NCBI RefSeq assembly: GCF_000745215.1
Contig: NZ_JQNK01000004.1
Location: forward strand, 64,501-128,500
Length of the DNA: 64,000 nucleotides
DNA from: Methylosinus sp. PW1
Lineage (GTDB): Bacteria > Pseudomonadota > Alphaproteobacteria > Rhizobiales > Beijerinckiaceae
Reading direction: 5' to 3'
Part shown: piece by piece, positions 1 to 7,439 of the stretch
Numbering within the stretch: the first letter of the stretch is position 1
Layout: every line of letters begins with the position of its first letter
The notes under the pieces: generated by a model
The model's database searches: none
Told to the model about the DNA's origin: nothing
Seen by the model: only the letters and a program-made list of their open reading frames with translations
Translations under genes and position numbers: made by a program

Positions 1-123
1 CAGCGCGGCCTCGAAGGCCGGGGAGCCTTGCTCGGTCAGCTCGCTGACGGCTTGCGCCATGCCGTGCATTTTGAGACTGCGCAGCATGATGACGATGGCG
101 CCGGCGGCGGGATTATGACGCAT
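1..123 (-). CDS. istB: IstB helper ATPase of IS21-type element, N-terminal fragment
   Basis: Only the first 41 codons are inside the window. The product starts MRHNPAAGAIVIMLRSLKMH and continues MAQAVSELTEQG, the usual helical start of IS21 IstB, the AAA+ helper that supplies target DNA to the IstA transposase. The start ATG at 121-123 overlaps the end of istA by 11 bp, the typical istA/istB arrangement that couples their translation. The Walker motifs would lie further left and cannot be assessed. Confidence 0.8.
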   Translation of the reverse strand, partial: MRHNPAAGAIVIMLRSLKMHGMAQAVSELTEQGSPAFEAAL

Positions 124-1642
124 GGCGCGCCTCCCGACCCTTGCGCAGCGCGTCGTAACGCTCGACATTGGCCTGCGGCTCGGTGGTGAGCGTCAGCGCG
201 TTGGGCGGTTTCACGGGCGGCGCGTCGACCGGCTTGCCGTCCACCAAGCGATGCAACAGGTTCAAGATGTGCGTCTTGGTCGGCGCGCCGGCCTCCAGCG
301 CCAATTGGACGGCGGTCAGCACGGCCTGCTCGTCGTGCTGTAGGACCAGAGCCAAAATCTCGACCATCTCACGGTCGCCTCCCGGCTTCTCGAGCATGCG
401 CTGTTGCAGCGTCCGTAAGGCGACCGGCAGTTCCGCGAAGGGCGCGCCATTGCGCAGCGCGCCCGGCTTGCGCTGGATGACGGAGAGATAATGCCGCCAG
501 TCGTAGACCGTCACGCTCTTGTCGTCATGCGACCGGGCGAAGACGCGGGCGTGCTCGCACACGATCTGCCCCTCGGCGGCGACGACGACGCGCTCAGGGT
601 AGACCCGCACGCTGACGGGGCGATTGGCGAATGAAGCCGGCACGCTGTAGCGATTGCGGTCCAGATGGATCAGGCACGTCGGCGTGACCCGCTTGGTGTG
701 TTCGACGAAGCCGTCGAATGGCCGCGGAGGCTGCATCAGTTGCGGAACCTCCTCGCGCCAAGCCTCCGCGATCGTCCCCGGCTGCGCGCTGTGCGGAATC
801 TCGGCCCACAGCTCGCGGCATCGCGCCTCCAGCCAGTCGTTGAGCGCCGCCAGCGACGGAAAGCTCGGGATTGGCTGCCAGAGGCGATGACGAGCATCCT
901 GAACGTTCTTCTCGATTTGCCCCTTTTCCCAGCCGGAGGCCGGATTGCAGAATGCGGCCTCGAACAGGAAGTGGCTGACCATCGCGGCGAAGCGGGCGTT
1001 GACCTGGCGTTCTTTGCCACGCCCGATCTTGTCGATCGCGGTGCGCATGTTGTCGTAGACGCCTCGCCGGGGCACGCCGCCCAGCACGCGGAAGGCGTGG
1101 TTGTGGGCGTCGAAGAGCATCTCATGCGTCTGCTGCGGGTAGGCGCGAAGGAAGAACGCACGGCTGTAGGAGAGCTTGAACTGGGCGACCTGCAACTTCG
1201 TCCGCTCGCCCGCGATGATCGCCCAATCCTCCGACCAGTCGAACTGGAACGCCTCGCCGGGCAGAAACGTCAGCGGCACGAACGCGCCGCGCCCGCAGGT
1301 CTGCTGCTCCCGATGCCGCGCCGCCTTCCACTCGCGCGCGAACGCCGCCACGCGATTGTAGGAGCCGTCGTAGCCGAGGGCGACCAGATCCGCGTGCAAC
1401 TGCTTGACCGTCCGCTTCTGCTTGCGCGATTTTGCGGCCTCCTGACGCAGCATGTGCGCCAGCTTGTCGGCGAACGGATCGAGCCGGCTCGGTCGATCGG
1501 GCGTGGCGAACCCCGGCTCCACGCTGTCCGAGCGCAGGTATTTGCGCACCGTATTGCGCGACAGCCCCGTGCGTCGCGCAATCTCCCGGATCGAAAACTC
1601 CTGCCGATATCGCCAGCGTCGGATGACGCTCAATAACTCCAT
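113..1642 (-). CDS. istA: IstA transposase, IS21 family
   Basis: About 509 residues, normal for IS21 IstA. The N-terminus has a helix-turn-helix (SIREIARRTGLSRNTVRKYL) that binds the element ends. The catalytic core has the rve/DDE layout: the first Asp in FQFDWSED, the second in GVYDNMRTA, and the Glu in ASGWEKGQIEKNVQDAR. The C-terminal part is the usual IstA region ending TAA at 113-115. I chose the ATG at 1642 because it is preceded by GGAG at good spacing and opens with MELLSVIRRW; a GTG eight codons upstream is possible. The reading frame is intact, so the copy may be active if istB is complete. Confidence 0.93.
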   Translation of the reverse strand: MELLSVIRRWRYRQEFSIREIARRTGLSRNTVRKYLRSDSVEPGFATPDRPSRLDPFADKLAHMLRQEAAKSRKQKRTVKQLHADLVALGYDGSYNRVAAFAREWKAARHREQQTCGRGAFVPLTFLPGEAFQFDWSEDWAIIAGERTKLQVAQFKLSYSRAFFLRAYPQQTHEMLFDAHNHAFRVLGGVPRRGVYDNMRTAIDKIGRGKERQVNARFAAMVSHFLFEAAFCNPASGWEKGQIEKNVQDARHRLWQPIPSFPSLAALNDWLEARCRELWAEIPHSAQPGTIAEAWREEVPQLMQPPRPFDGFVEHTKRVTPTCLIHLDRNRYSVPASFANRPVSVRVYPERVVVAAEGQIVCEHARVFARSHDDKSVTVYDWRHYLSVIQRKPGALRNGAPFAELPVALRTLQQRMLEKPGGDREMVEILALVLQHDEQAVLTAVQLALEAGAPTKTHILNLLHRLVDGKPVDAPPVKPPNALTLTTEPQANVERYDALRKGREARHAS

Positions 1643-1693
1643 GTCGATCACTCCAAGGTCCCCCACGACGGTCGAGGGGGAAAGGTTCGAACA

Positions 1694-1754
1694 TGGGTCA
1701 GTTCTCGGTGGAAAAACTCGTGCTGCCTGGGTCAGCTCTCAGTGGAAATCAACA
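1694..1754. repeat. Doubled terminal repeats at the outer end of the IS21 element
   Basis: Two direct copies of TGGGTCAGYTCTCRGTGGAAA lie at 1694-1714 and 1728-1748, 34 bp apart. Multiple internal copies of the end sequence are a hallmark of IS21 elements and are IstA binding sites. The outer copy runs into TCAACA, which marks the element edge at 1754. Confidence 0.75.
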
Positions 1755-1764
1755 ACCAGGGCGA

Positions 1765-2679
1765 ATGCCCCTGATCGGCTACGCCCGCGTCTCGACCGAG
1801 GAGCAGGTCACGGACGCCCAGACCGATGTGCTGAAGGCCGCCGGCTGCGTCGAGATTTTTCGTGAGCATATGTCTGGCGCAAAGGCATCGCGGCCGGAGC
1901 TGGCCAAGGCCCTTTCGCGGGTGCGCCGCGGCGACGTGCTGGTGGTCGCGCGGCTCGACCGTTTGGCCCGTTCGCTGTCGCATCTCCTGGCCGTGATCGC
2001 CGAGCTCGACGCCAAGGGCGCGCATTTCAAATCGCTGGCCGATCCCATCGACACGACGACGCCGCAAGGCCGTTTCGCCCTGCAGGTTCTCGGCGCCGTG
2101 GCCGAGCTGGAGCGCGCCCTGATCCGGGAGCGCACCAAAGACGGGTTGCGCGCCGCCAAGAAGCGCGGCCGTATCGCCGGCAATCCAAAGCTCCGCGCCG
2201 GCGACCGCGACGCCATCCAGCGCATCGTCGACGCCAAGGCGGCGAATTATTTCGAGCGCGTCAATCGAACGGCCGAACATTGGCTTCCAGTCGTCCGGCA
2301 AATGCGCCCGGATCACCGCTGGCAGGACGTCGTGCGCGTGCTCAACGCCAAGCGCGATGGCGTCAGCGGCGCTCCCCTGCCCCAATGGACCGTCGAGCGC
2401 TTGAAGCGCGCGGTCAAATGTTTCGTCGCCGAGGGTTTGATCGAGCCCCGCCTCCTCCATCAAGCCGCCAGCCGAAAGGTCAGCAGCGAGCGCCTCGTCA
2501 CGCTCGTCGCCGGGATCAAACGGGCCAATCCCGATTTGACGCTCGCGCAAATCGGCGCGCAGCTCGAGGCCATGTATGAGCGCACGCCGCGCGGAGGAGC
2601 CCGCTGGGCGCCCTCCTCCGTCAAAAGCCTGCTCGATCGCGCCGAAAAGCTCCGATTGCTCGACGCCGAAACGCTGTGA
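1765..2679 (+). CDS. Serine recombinase (resolvase/invertase type) with extended C-terminus
   Basis: The product has 304 residues. Residues 1-140 are a resolvase catalytic domain: YARVST carries the nucleophilic serine, followed by VVARLDRLARS with the conserved arginines and by GRFALQVLGAVAELERALIR, the start of the long E helix. The remaining 160 residues contain helical DNA-binding segments, more than in simple Tn3 resolvases but less than in large phage integrases. The start is the ATG at 1765; the reading frame stays open upstream only because it runs into the IS21 end. Next to a repABC cassette it could resolve replicon multimers, or be a leftover of a transposon. The IS end sits 10 bp before the start codon, so its native promoter and ribosome site have been displaced and expression may now depend on the IS. 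Confidence 0.85.
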   Translation: MPLIGYARVSTEEQVTDAQTDVLKAAGCVEIFREHMSGAKASRPELAKALSRVRRGDVLVVARLDRLARSLSHLLAVIAELDAKGAHFKSLADPIDTTTPQGRFALQVLGAVAELERALIRERTKDGLRAAKKRGRIAGNPKLRAGDRDAIQRIVDAKAANYFERVNRTAEHWLPVVRQMRPDHRWQDVVRVLNAKRDGVSGAPLPQWTVERLKRAVKCFVAEGLIEPRLLHQAASRKVSSERLVTLVAGIKRANPDLTLAQIGAQLEAMYERTPRGGARWAPSSVKSLLDRAEKLRLLDAETL

Positions 2680-2684
2680 GTGAC

Positions 2685-2706
2685 CGGACCGCCGAGGCTC
2701 GGTCCG
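2685..2706. terminator. Hairpin between convergent recombinase and repC genes
   Basis: CGGACCG and CGGTCCG form a perfect 7-bp stem with an 8-nt loop, in the 43 bp between two convergent stop codons. It lacks a T-run, so it is a possible bidirectional terminator rather than a textbook one. Confidence 0.4.
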
Positions 2707-2722
2707 ATAATCCATCCCCGCG

Positions 2723-4057
2723 TCACCCTGTTTTCTTTCGTTCGCGCGCCGCCTTCGCGGCCCTGCCACGCAACAGGGCCATCAGCACGGGTCCGAGCGA
2801 GAATTCCCCTGCCCTCGCCTTTTCGGTCAGGACGCGGAGATAGCCGCCGGCGCTCTTGATCTCATCGCCGCGTTGCAGGATCGCGGCGATGACGATCGCG
2901 GCGTCATGCTCGCCCAGGACCTCCAGGGCTTGCGCCCAGGCGTCTGGCGACACGCCGAGCGCCGAGCGCACTGTCGCCGCCGCAGTAGCCAAATCCCGCC
3001 ATGAGGAAATTTCGCCGCTCCTGCCGTAATCGACGATGTCTGGACAGGCCTCCAGCACCATTCCGAGCGGATAGGCTCGAAGCGACTGCTTCGGGTCGAC
3101 AGTCCGAGAGCGTTCCGAGGATGTTTCCGACGCTCGATCGATCGGCCCCCTGCCCTGTTCGAGGTTTGGCTGGGGCGGATCGGCCCTGCCTTCTTGAAGG
3201 CTAGGTTCAAGATCAGAAGAGTTTGTGGTTTGATTCTGTATGTGACGCTCAGATTGAGACTCATTGCCGCTCATATTCTGAGCTTTTATGTGCGTTTCCA
3301 GCGACTTGTGGATTTCGGCCGCCAGCGTGGCGAGTTCAGCCGCCAAAGCCTCCAGATCCGCGCGGGAAAGCCCTCGGCCATAGCGTCCCGAAAGCGCGGC
3401 GTAGCGCTGGTGCGCGCCATCCCAATCGCCGGAAACGCCTTCGCCCAGTCCGGTCTCGATCATCTTGACGATGTCGCGCCGCGTGAGCGTGATCTTTTCG
3501 CGCAGCAGCGCGATCGCGCGGTTCTCCGCCCGCACCTCCTCGGCGAGGTTCTCGATTTCGCTCGAGCGCGCGACGAGCGGCGCGAGGTCGAAGCCGAAAG
3601 CGTCCTCAATGGCTCCGCCCTGCCCTTTCCGGGCGAAGCGTTTGCCGTTCGGAGAGTCACGGCGGATGATGAGGCCGGCGTCGACGAGACAGGCGAGATG
3701 CCGGCGGAGCGTCGCCGGCGCCATGCCATGGGCGCGAATCGAGAGTTCCCGATTCGAAGGAAACACGACGATGCCGGCGCCGGCCGAGCCCGCCTCGGCG
3801 GACATCGAATCGATCTCCGGCAGACTGAGCGCTGTCTCCTGATGGAAGCTCAGCAGTGCGTGCAGCACGGATAGCGCACGCTCAGTGACGCCGAGCGGCT
3901 CCTTGGCTTCGGTGAGCGCGCGAAACAATCGCCATTTGTGGACGACGGTTTCGGACGCGCCCGGCTTTGCGGCGAAATTCTCGGTCGCGGCCTGGCTCGC
4001 TACCATGGCGAGCGACAGTGGCCGCCGCCCGAAGGGCGTCGTTGGACGTGTCTGCAT
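2723..4057 (-). CDS. repC: Plasmid replication initiator RepC
   Basis: The product has 444 residues, typical of RepC, the initiator of repABC replicons that binds the origin inside its own gene. The N-terminal region (TPFGRRPLSLAMV, then HKWRLFRALTEAKEPLGV, then GIVVFPSNRELSIRAHGMAPATLRRHL in pieces) is the conserved RepC winged-helix domain. The middle (about residues 250-310) is hydrophilic and encoded by AT-rich DNA. The C-terminal domain carries PDIVDYGRSGEI and SPDAWAQALEVLGEHDAAI, also RepC signatures. AAAGGA precedes the ATG. It is the last gene of the repA-repB-repC series and is separated from repB by 201 bp holding the antisense RNA, which normally sets its expression level and hence copy number. 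Confidence 0.96.
   Translation of the reverse strand: MQTRPTTPFGRRPLSLAMVASQAATENFAAKPGASETVVHKWRLFRALTEAKEPLGVTERALSVLHALLSFHQETALSLPEIDSMSAEAGSAGAGIVVFPSNRELSIRAHGMAPATLRRHLACLVDAGLIIRRDSPNGKRFARKGQGGAIEDAFGFDLAPLVARSSEIENLAEEVRAENRAIALLREKITLTRRDIVKMIETGLGEGVSGDWDGAHQRYAALSGRYGRGLSRADLEALAAELATLAAEIHKSLETHIKAQNMSGNESQSERHIQNQTTNSSDLEPSLQEGRADPPQPNLEQGRGPIDRASETSSERSRTVDPKQSLRAYPLGMVLEACPDIVDYGRSGEISSWRDLATAAATVRSALGVSPDAWAQALEVLGEHDAAIVIAAILQRGDEIKSAGGYLRVLTEKARAGEFSLGPVLMALLRGRAAKAARERKKTG
3195..3305. other. Candidate origin of replication (oriV) in repC
   Basis: This stretch inside repC is clearly AT-richer than the rest of the gene and encodes the hydrophilic linker. In characterised repABC plasmids the origin maps to an AT-rich part of repC. 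Placement here is by analogy; no iteron set was recognised. Confidence 0.4.
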
Positions 4058-4112
4058 GTTCCTTTGCCTCGTTCAGGCAAAAGAAATCCGCTCGCCGAAA
4101 CGGCGCCGACTC

Positions 4113-4141
4113 TTGACAGCGATTCGCGGAAGTGTGATTCT
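4113..4141 (+). promoter_or_regulatory. Promoter of the antisense RNA in the repB-repC gap
   Basis: TTGACA is a perfect -35 hexamer, followed after 17 bp by GATTCT, a modest -10. It points opposite to repABC and lies 30 bp before the hairpin of the RNA. Boundaries may be off by one base. Confidence 0.55.
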
Positions 4142-4146
4142 CTAAG

Positions 4147-4204
4147 GTGTCAGACTTTGAGAAGGGCTTCCGGGACGGTGACGTTTCGGGGGCCTTTTTC
4201 TTTT
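4147..4204 (+). ncRNA. Counter-transcribed RNA controlling repC (incompatibility RNA)
   Basis: About 58 nt, on the strand opposite to repABC, in the repB-repC gap where every characterised repABC plasmid has its ctRNA. The 3' part folds into a 13-bp stem, GGCTTCCGGGACG with CGTTTCGGGGGCC (several G-T pairs), with a GTGA loop at 4178-4181, followed by TTTTTCTTTT, a strong intrinsic terminator. The RNA is expected to pair with the repC leader, block its translation or cause premature termination, and act as an incompatibility determinant. The 5' end is inferred from the promoter. Confidence 0.75.
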
Positions 4205-4258
4205 GCGATATCTCCGATGTTTCAGTCGAGCTCGAACTCGTCAGTCAGGGGCGACACC

Positions 4259-5257
4259 TCAATGTTGCGAGCTCTCAACATCGGGGGATTCCGACCCGCT
4301 CCCTTCCTGAAACCGTTTGTACAGGTCCGGCAAGTTCTCGGTCAGCCAGGTCGAGAACCGCCGTTCGCTTTTGTGAATTGCGAAGGTGTGCCCCTTGGCT
4401 GTCCAAGAAACATAGGCGATTTGTCTGCCGTTCGTACTCGTGATCTCCTTGCGCTCGGCATATGCCGCGGAGGCCCGGTCCTCTTCGAAAACCTTCAGGA
4501 CCGCGAGAAATCTCTGGTCGGACGCCATGCTGGCGAAACTGCTTCCCGCCATGATCGCGGCGGCTCTATCGAGAGCGCCGTCCGTCGAAAAAGCGGTCGC
4601 GAGGTCTTGCCATCGGGGCTGCCCGACGCCGGGAGCGCGTCCGATCGCACGAATGACGTCTCTGGGGACGGCTTCGACGACGGATCTCATTTTCGAAAGC
4701 CCCGTTCTATCGACGCCGAGCGTCGTCCAAACCGCTTTCGAAGTGAGCCCCTGCGCTTCCATTTCCTTTGCAAAAAGCGCTCGCTCGATCCATGTCAGCG
4801 CTTCTCGGCTACCGTTTTCCGCCCCTTGCTCTAGGATCAGCTCGGCGTCGGTCAGCGGTCGAATGAAGGCCCGAACCTTCCGGTCCAGGGACTTGAGAGC
4901 CTGAAGGCGACGATGGCCGTATGCGAGCTGATACCGGCCGTCCATTTTCGGGTGCGGTCGGACGAGAACAGGGATTTTTTGACCTTCTGCTTCGATCGAA
5001 GCGACGAGCAGATTGAGCGCCTCTTGATCCTGCTCGAGGCGATCGCCGAAGGGAGACGGATCGATAAGGCCAGCGTCGAGAGTCGTGACGGAATCCGCTG
5101 TGAGATCGTCGAGGCTGCGGCTCAGCCCGGTGATCGCCGTGGAAACGACACGCTGACGTGGCTGCGACGCCACACTGTGCAGCTGTGGCGGATCGATGGC
5201 GGCTTCCGTGGATCCGAGCTTGCTCAGAATGGACGGTCTTTTCAAGCTCTCCCCCAT
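4259..5257 (-). CDS. repB: Partition protein RepB (ParB family)
   Basis: The product has 332 residues, the usual RepB length. The ParB/Srx-type nucleotide-binding domain spans roughly residues 60-150, with LVASIEAEGQKIPVLVRPHP and the hallmark YGHRRLQAL. A central helix-turn-helix follows (LTSKAVWTTLGVDRTGLSKM). The protein binds parS sites and, with the ATPase RepA, drives segregation. Its ATG overlaps the end of repA by 16 bp, so the two are translationally coupled. The last codons contain a parS-like palindrome, so the 3' end serves both as coding sequence and as a binding site. Confidence 0.95.
   Translation of the reverse strand: MGESLKRPSILSKLGSTEAAIDPPQLHSVASQPRQRVVSTAITGLSRSLDDLTADSVTTLDAGLIDPSPFGDRLEQDQEALNLLVASIEAEGQKIPVLVRPHPKMDGRYQLAYGHRRLQALKSLDRKVRAFIRPLTDAELILEQGAENGSREALTWIERALFAKEMEAQGLTSKAVWTTLGVDRTGLSKMRSVVEAVPRDVIRAIGRAPGVGQPRWQDLATAFSTDGALDRAAAIMAGSSFASMASDQRFLAVLKVFEEDRASAAYAERKEITSTNGRQIAYVSWTAKGHTFAIHKSERRFSTWLTENLPDLYKRFQEGSGSESPDVESSQH
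4264..4279. promoter_or_regulatory. parS partition site 1 (inside the repB 3' end)
   Basis: GTTGCGAGCTCTCAAC fits the repABC centromere pattern GTTNNNNGCNNNNAAC. It is a near-perfect 16-bp palindrome matching the two sites upstream of repA. Confidence 0.85.
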
Positions 5258-6435
5258 GATTTGTGGATGAGCGCCAGAATTTCTGCGTTCACGCTATCCA
5301 TGCTCTCGAGCGCCCTCTTCCAGGATTCTCGTGGCACCTCGCCGGGCTCGAGCTCGTAGAGCGATTTCTTCGCGAGACCCGCCGCTGCGACGGCTGTGCT
5401 TTCGAGCGCCGTCGAAACGAAGACGTGCTCCTCGAAGAGGTGCCTCAGTAGCCCGACGATATGTGCTTGCGGCCCGTCGCTGGGCGTATGGCGCGTGACG
5501 AGAAAACGTATCCAATTCTGCTCGAGCCGGGCGCCATAGCGCGCGAGCTCATCTGTGAGATCTCGAAGCATAATCAGATATTGATTCATGCTCGCAACGT
5601 CCAGCATCGCCGGGTGGACCGTGATGATGAGGATTGTAGCGGCAAAGAGACCAGCGAGAGTGCCGAACCCGAGATTGGGCGGCGTGTCGAGAATCGCGAT
5701 ATCGAAGTCACGAGCGACTTGGTCGATCGATTTTTTCAGTCGCATAAAAAACAAGCCGAGGTCATCGCGTTCACGCGATGCGAGAGCCCGTGCGGTGTCA
5801 TGCTCGAACTCCATCAGCTCGAGATTGCCCGGCACGATCGAGACGCCGGGGATGTAGGTATCCCGAATGACTGCGCGAAAGGGCTTATGGCCATTGTATC
5901 GAATGGCGGCGTAAGCGGTTTCGTCATGGCCAACGTCGAATTCGGGCTGCAGTCCGAAGAGACTCGTGAGCGAGGCCTGCGGATCGAGGTCCACGCAGAG
6001 CACGCGATAGCCCTGGATTGCGAGGTAATGGGCGAGATGGATGCTCGAGGTGGTCTTGGACGATCCGCCTTTGAAGTTCGTGCAGGTCACGACTTGGAGT
6101 GGCTCGCTCGGCCGCCTCCATGGTTTGAGAGCCAGGGCGTCCTCTGGCCTGACCTCAGCGAGGTAGGTCCGCAGCTCGGAGACCTGTTGAAGTGTGTAGA
6201 CGCGCCGATTGTTATCGAGGCGCGCGGGTTGAGGTCCCTTGCCTTCCAGTGTGAGCGATCGGAGGGTCGATTCGGGAACCTTGAGGAGGCGCACGAGGTC
6301 GTTTGTCGAGAACGTCCGCCCGAACGCTTTTTGGGACGACGGAGGGTATAGCCGAGTTCGCAGCGACAGCAGCTCCTGAGAGAGAGCGGCTGTGAAGCGA
6401 TCGATTTTTGCCGTCGTATCCGACATAGCGTCCAT
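5242..6435 (-). CDS. repA: Partition ATPase RepA (ParA family)
   Basis: The product has 397 residues starting MDAMSDTTAKIDRF, typical of RepA. An N-terminal winged-helix/MerR-like region (RTFSTNDLVRLLKVPESTLR, then RRVYTLQQVSELR) precedes a ParA-type ATPase with a deviant Walker A (CTNFKGGSSKTTSS), a Walker A' near VLCVDLDPQASLT and a Walker B near AILDTPPNLG. It works with RepB at parS and normally also represses repABC transcription. The frame stays open for 117 codons upstream, but that extension runs through two parS sites and is not conserved-looking, so I start at the ATG at 6435 (6426 is an alternative). It overlaps repB by 16 bp. Confidence 0.95.
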   Translation of the reverse strand: MDAMSDTTAKIDRFTAALSQELLSLRTRLYPPSSQKAFGRTFSTNDLVRLLKVPESTLRSLTLEGKGPQPARLDNNRRVYTLQQVSELRTYLAEVRPEDALALKPWRRPSEPLQVVTCTNFKGGSSKTTSSIHLAHYLAIQGYRVLCVDLDPQASLTSLFGLQPEFDVGHDETAYAAIRYNGHKPFRAVIRDTYIPGVSIVPGNLELMEFEHDTARALASRERDDLGLFFMRLKKSIDQVARDFDIAILDTPPNLGFGTLAGLFAATILIITVHPAMLDVASMNQYLIMLRDLTDELARYGARLEQNWIRFLVTRHTPSDGPQAHIVGLLRHLFEEHVFVSTALESTAVAAAGLAKKSLYELEPGEVPRESWKRALESMDSVNAEILALIHKSWGRA

Positions 6436-6682
6436 GTGGCCTAAATTCCCGTATGACGGATTTGACGTCCTTCGATGAGGAATACCGTCAGCGTCGACGA
6501 TTCTGTCGCGAAGGGCAAGAAAAAAAGAATTAACGAAAATTGAGAAGTAAGCCGCGCCCTTGGAAGCCGAGCATGTTTCGCCTGTCGTCGCGGCCCGTGA
6601 GTGATGTTGACGCCATCTCCGCGGATCGCAGGATTGTCGTGGTGATTTTCGAGCTAGGTTGCCTGAGGACTGGATTAGGAGT

Positions 6683-6698
6683 GTTGCGAGCTCACAAC
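6683..6698. promoter_or_regulatory. parS partition site 2
   Basis: GTTGCGAGCTCACAAC matches GTTNNNNGCNNNNAAC. It lies 248 bp upstream of the repA start. Confidence 0.85.
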
Positions 6699-6768
6699 AT
6701 TTGGAGGCAACGTGCTCATGACGCATCAACGAGACTGATCGAGAAGCGCGCCCAAGAGGCTCATGAAT

Positions 6769-6784
6769 GTTGCTAGCTCGCAAC
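6769..6784. promoter_or_regulatory. parS partition site 3
   Basis: GTTGCTAGCTCGCAAC matches the same pattern. It lies 70 bp from site 2 and 20 bp from the end of the nadV relic. Confidence 0.85.
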
Positions 6785-6804
6785 ATCCATGAGCTGTCCC
6801 GAGC

Positions 6805-7439
6805 TCACCGCCAGGATCGACGACGAATATCCTCGAGGCGTTCGTCACGAATCAAATGGCCGCCGACGAAAACCTCCTCGAGCAGATTCTCCTCGCCGTC
6901 CCGACGCTCCTCCGCGCGAATGGTGCGCGGCGCGCCGTCCCTGAGAACCAGCGCAAGGCGGCCCTTCTTCGAGGCCTTGCCCGGATCGCCGATCGGCTGC
7001 TTGAACACGTCGATCCACTCACCGCCGATGCGGATGGCGCTCGTCTTCATCGCGAATTCGAGCGTGTCCCGATCGAGCTTCTGCAGCAGCGCGCCGCCCA
7101 TGCCGAATGCGATATTGTCGGCCGCGAAACCTTTCCCGCGCAGATTGACGAGGATCGCCGTGATCGAGCTTTCATCGACGCCGTCGCCCTGAATGACGCG
7201 GACGCAATCCGGCAGCACGCGAAACCCTTTGGAGTTCGTCACGGCGCCGAATTTCTCGGCGAGGATTTCGACAATCTCCACCGGCGTCGTCGTCGGATCG
7301 CCGGAGTCGGGCCGCACGACCAGCGTTCCGCCCGTTTCGCGAAGCTGCGAGGCGAGGCTGCCGCCCCAAATCTCCGCCGTCGCGCGATAGATGTCATAGC
7401 TGTCGGAGACGACCGCGACGACCTTTCCCGGCCCCAAAA
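6805..7439 (-). pseudogene. nadV: Nicotinamide phosphoribosyltransferase, 5'-truncated relic
   Basis: About 210 residues matching only the C-terminal half of NAMPT/NadV (full length about 470-490). Visible family motifs are VVAVVSDSYDIYRA, LVVRPDSGDP with the Arg and Asp of the phosphoribosyl site, RVIQGDGVD, NIAFGMGGALLQKL and KKGRLALV. The N-terminal half, including the catalytic histidine (His247 in the human enzyme), is missing. The homologous frame begins exactly at the stop codon of the upstream nadM gene, so a deletion probably joined the two. A TTG two bases after that stop could still start a fragment by coupling, but it should be inactive as a phosphoribosyltransferase. The stop is at 6805. 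Confidence 0.8.

Larger units (their letters stand above)
1..1754 (-). mobile_element. IS21-family insertion sequence, one end only (truncated by window edge)
   Basis: The element contains istA, the first 41 codons of istB, and an outer end with two copies of a 22-bp repeat. Its outermost bases on the upper strand are TCAACA at 1749-1754, which read TGTTGA inward on the element strand; this fits the 5'-TG...CA-3' ends of IS21 elements. The other end lies left of the window, so target duplication cannot be checked. The insertion point is 10 bp before the start codon of the downstream recombinase gene. Confidence 0.9.
6436..6804. promoter_or_regulatory. repABC leader region (promoter and centromere)
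   Basis: These 369 bp between repA and the nadV relic hold no convincing gene. They contain two parS palindromes and an AT-rich patch (about 6525-6550) upstream of repA that probably includes its promoter; no clean -35/-10 pair stands out. Confidence 0.6.

Noticed and set aside
6436..6786. A 117-codon upstream extension of the repA frame.
   Set aside because: It runs through two parS sites and makes RepA far longer than its family; the MDAMSDTTAKIDRF start gives the usual length.
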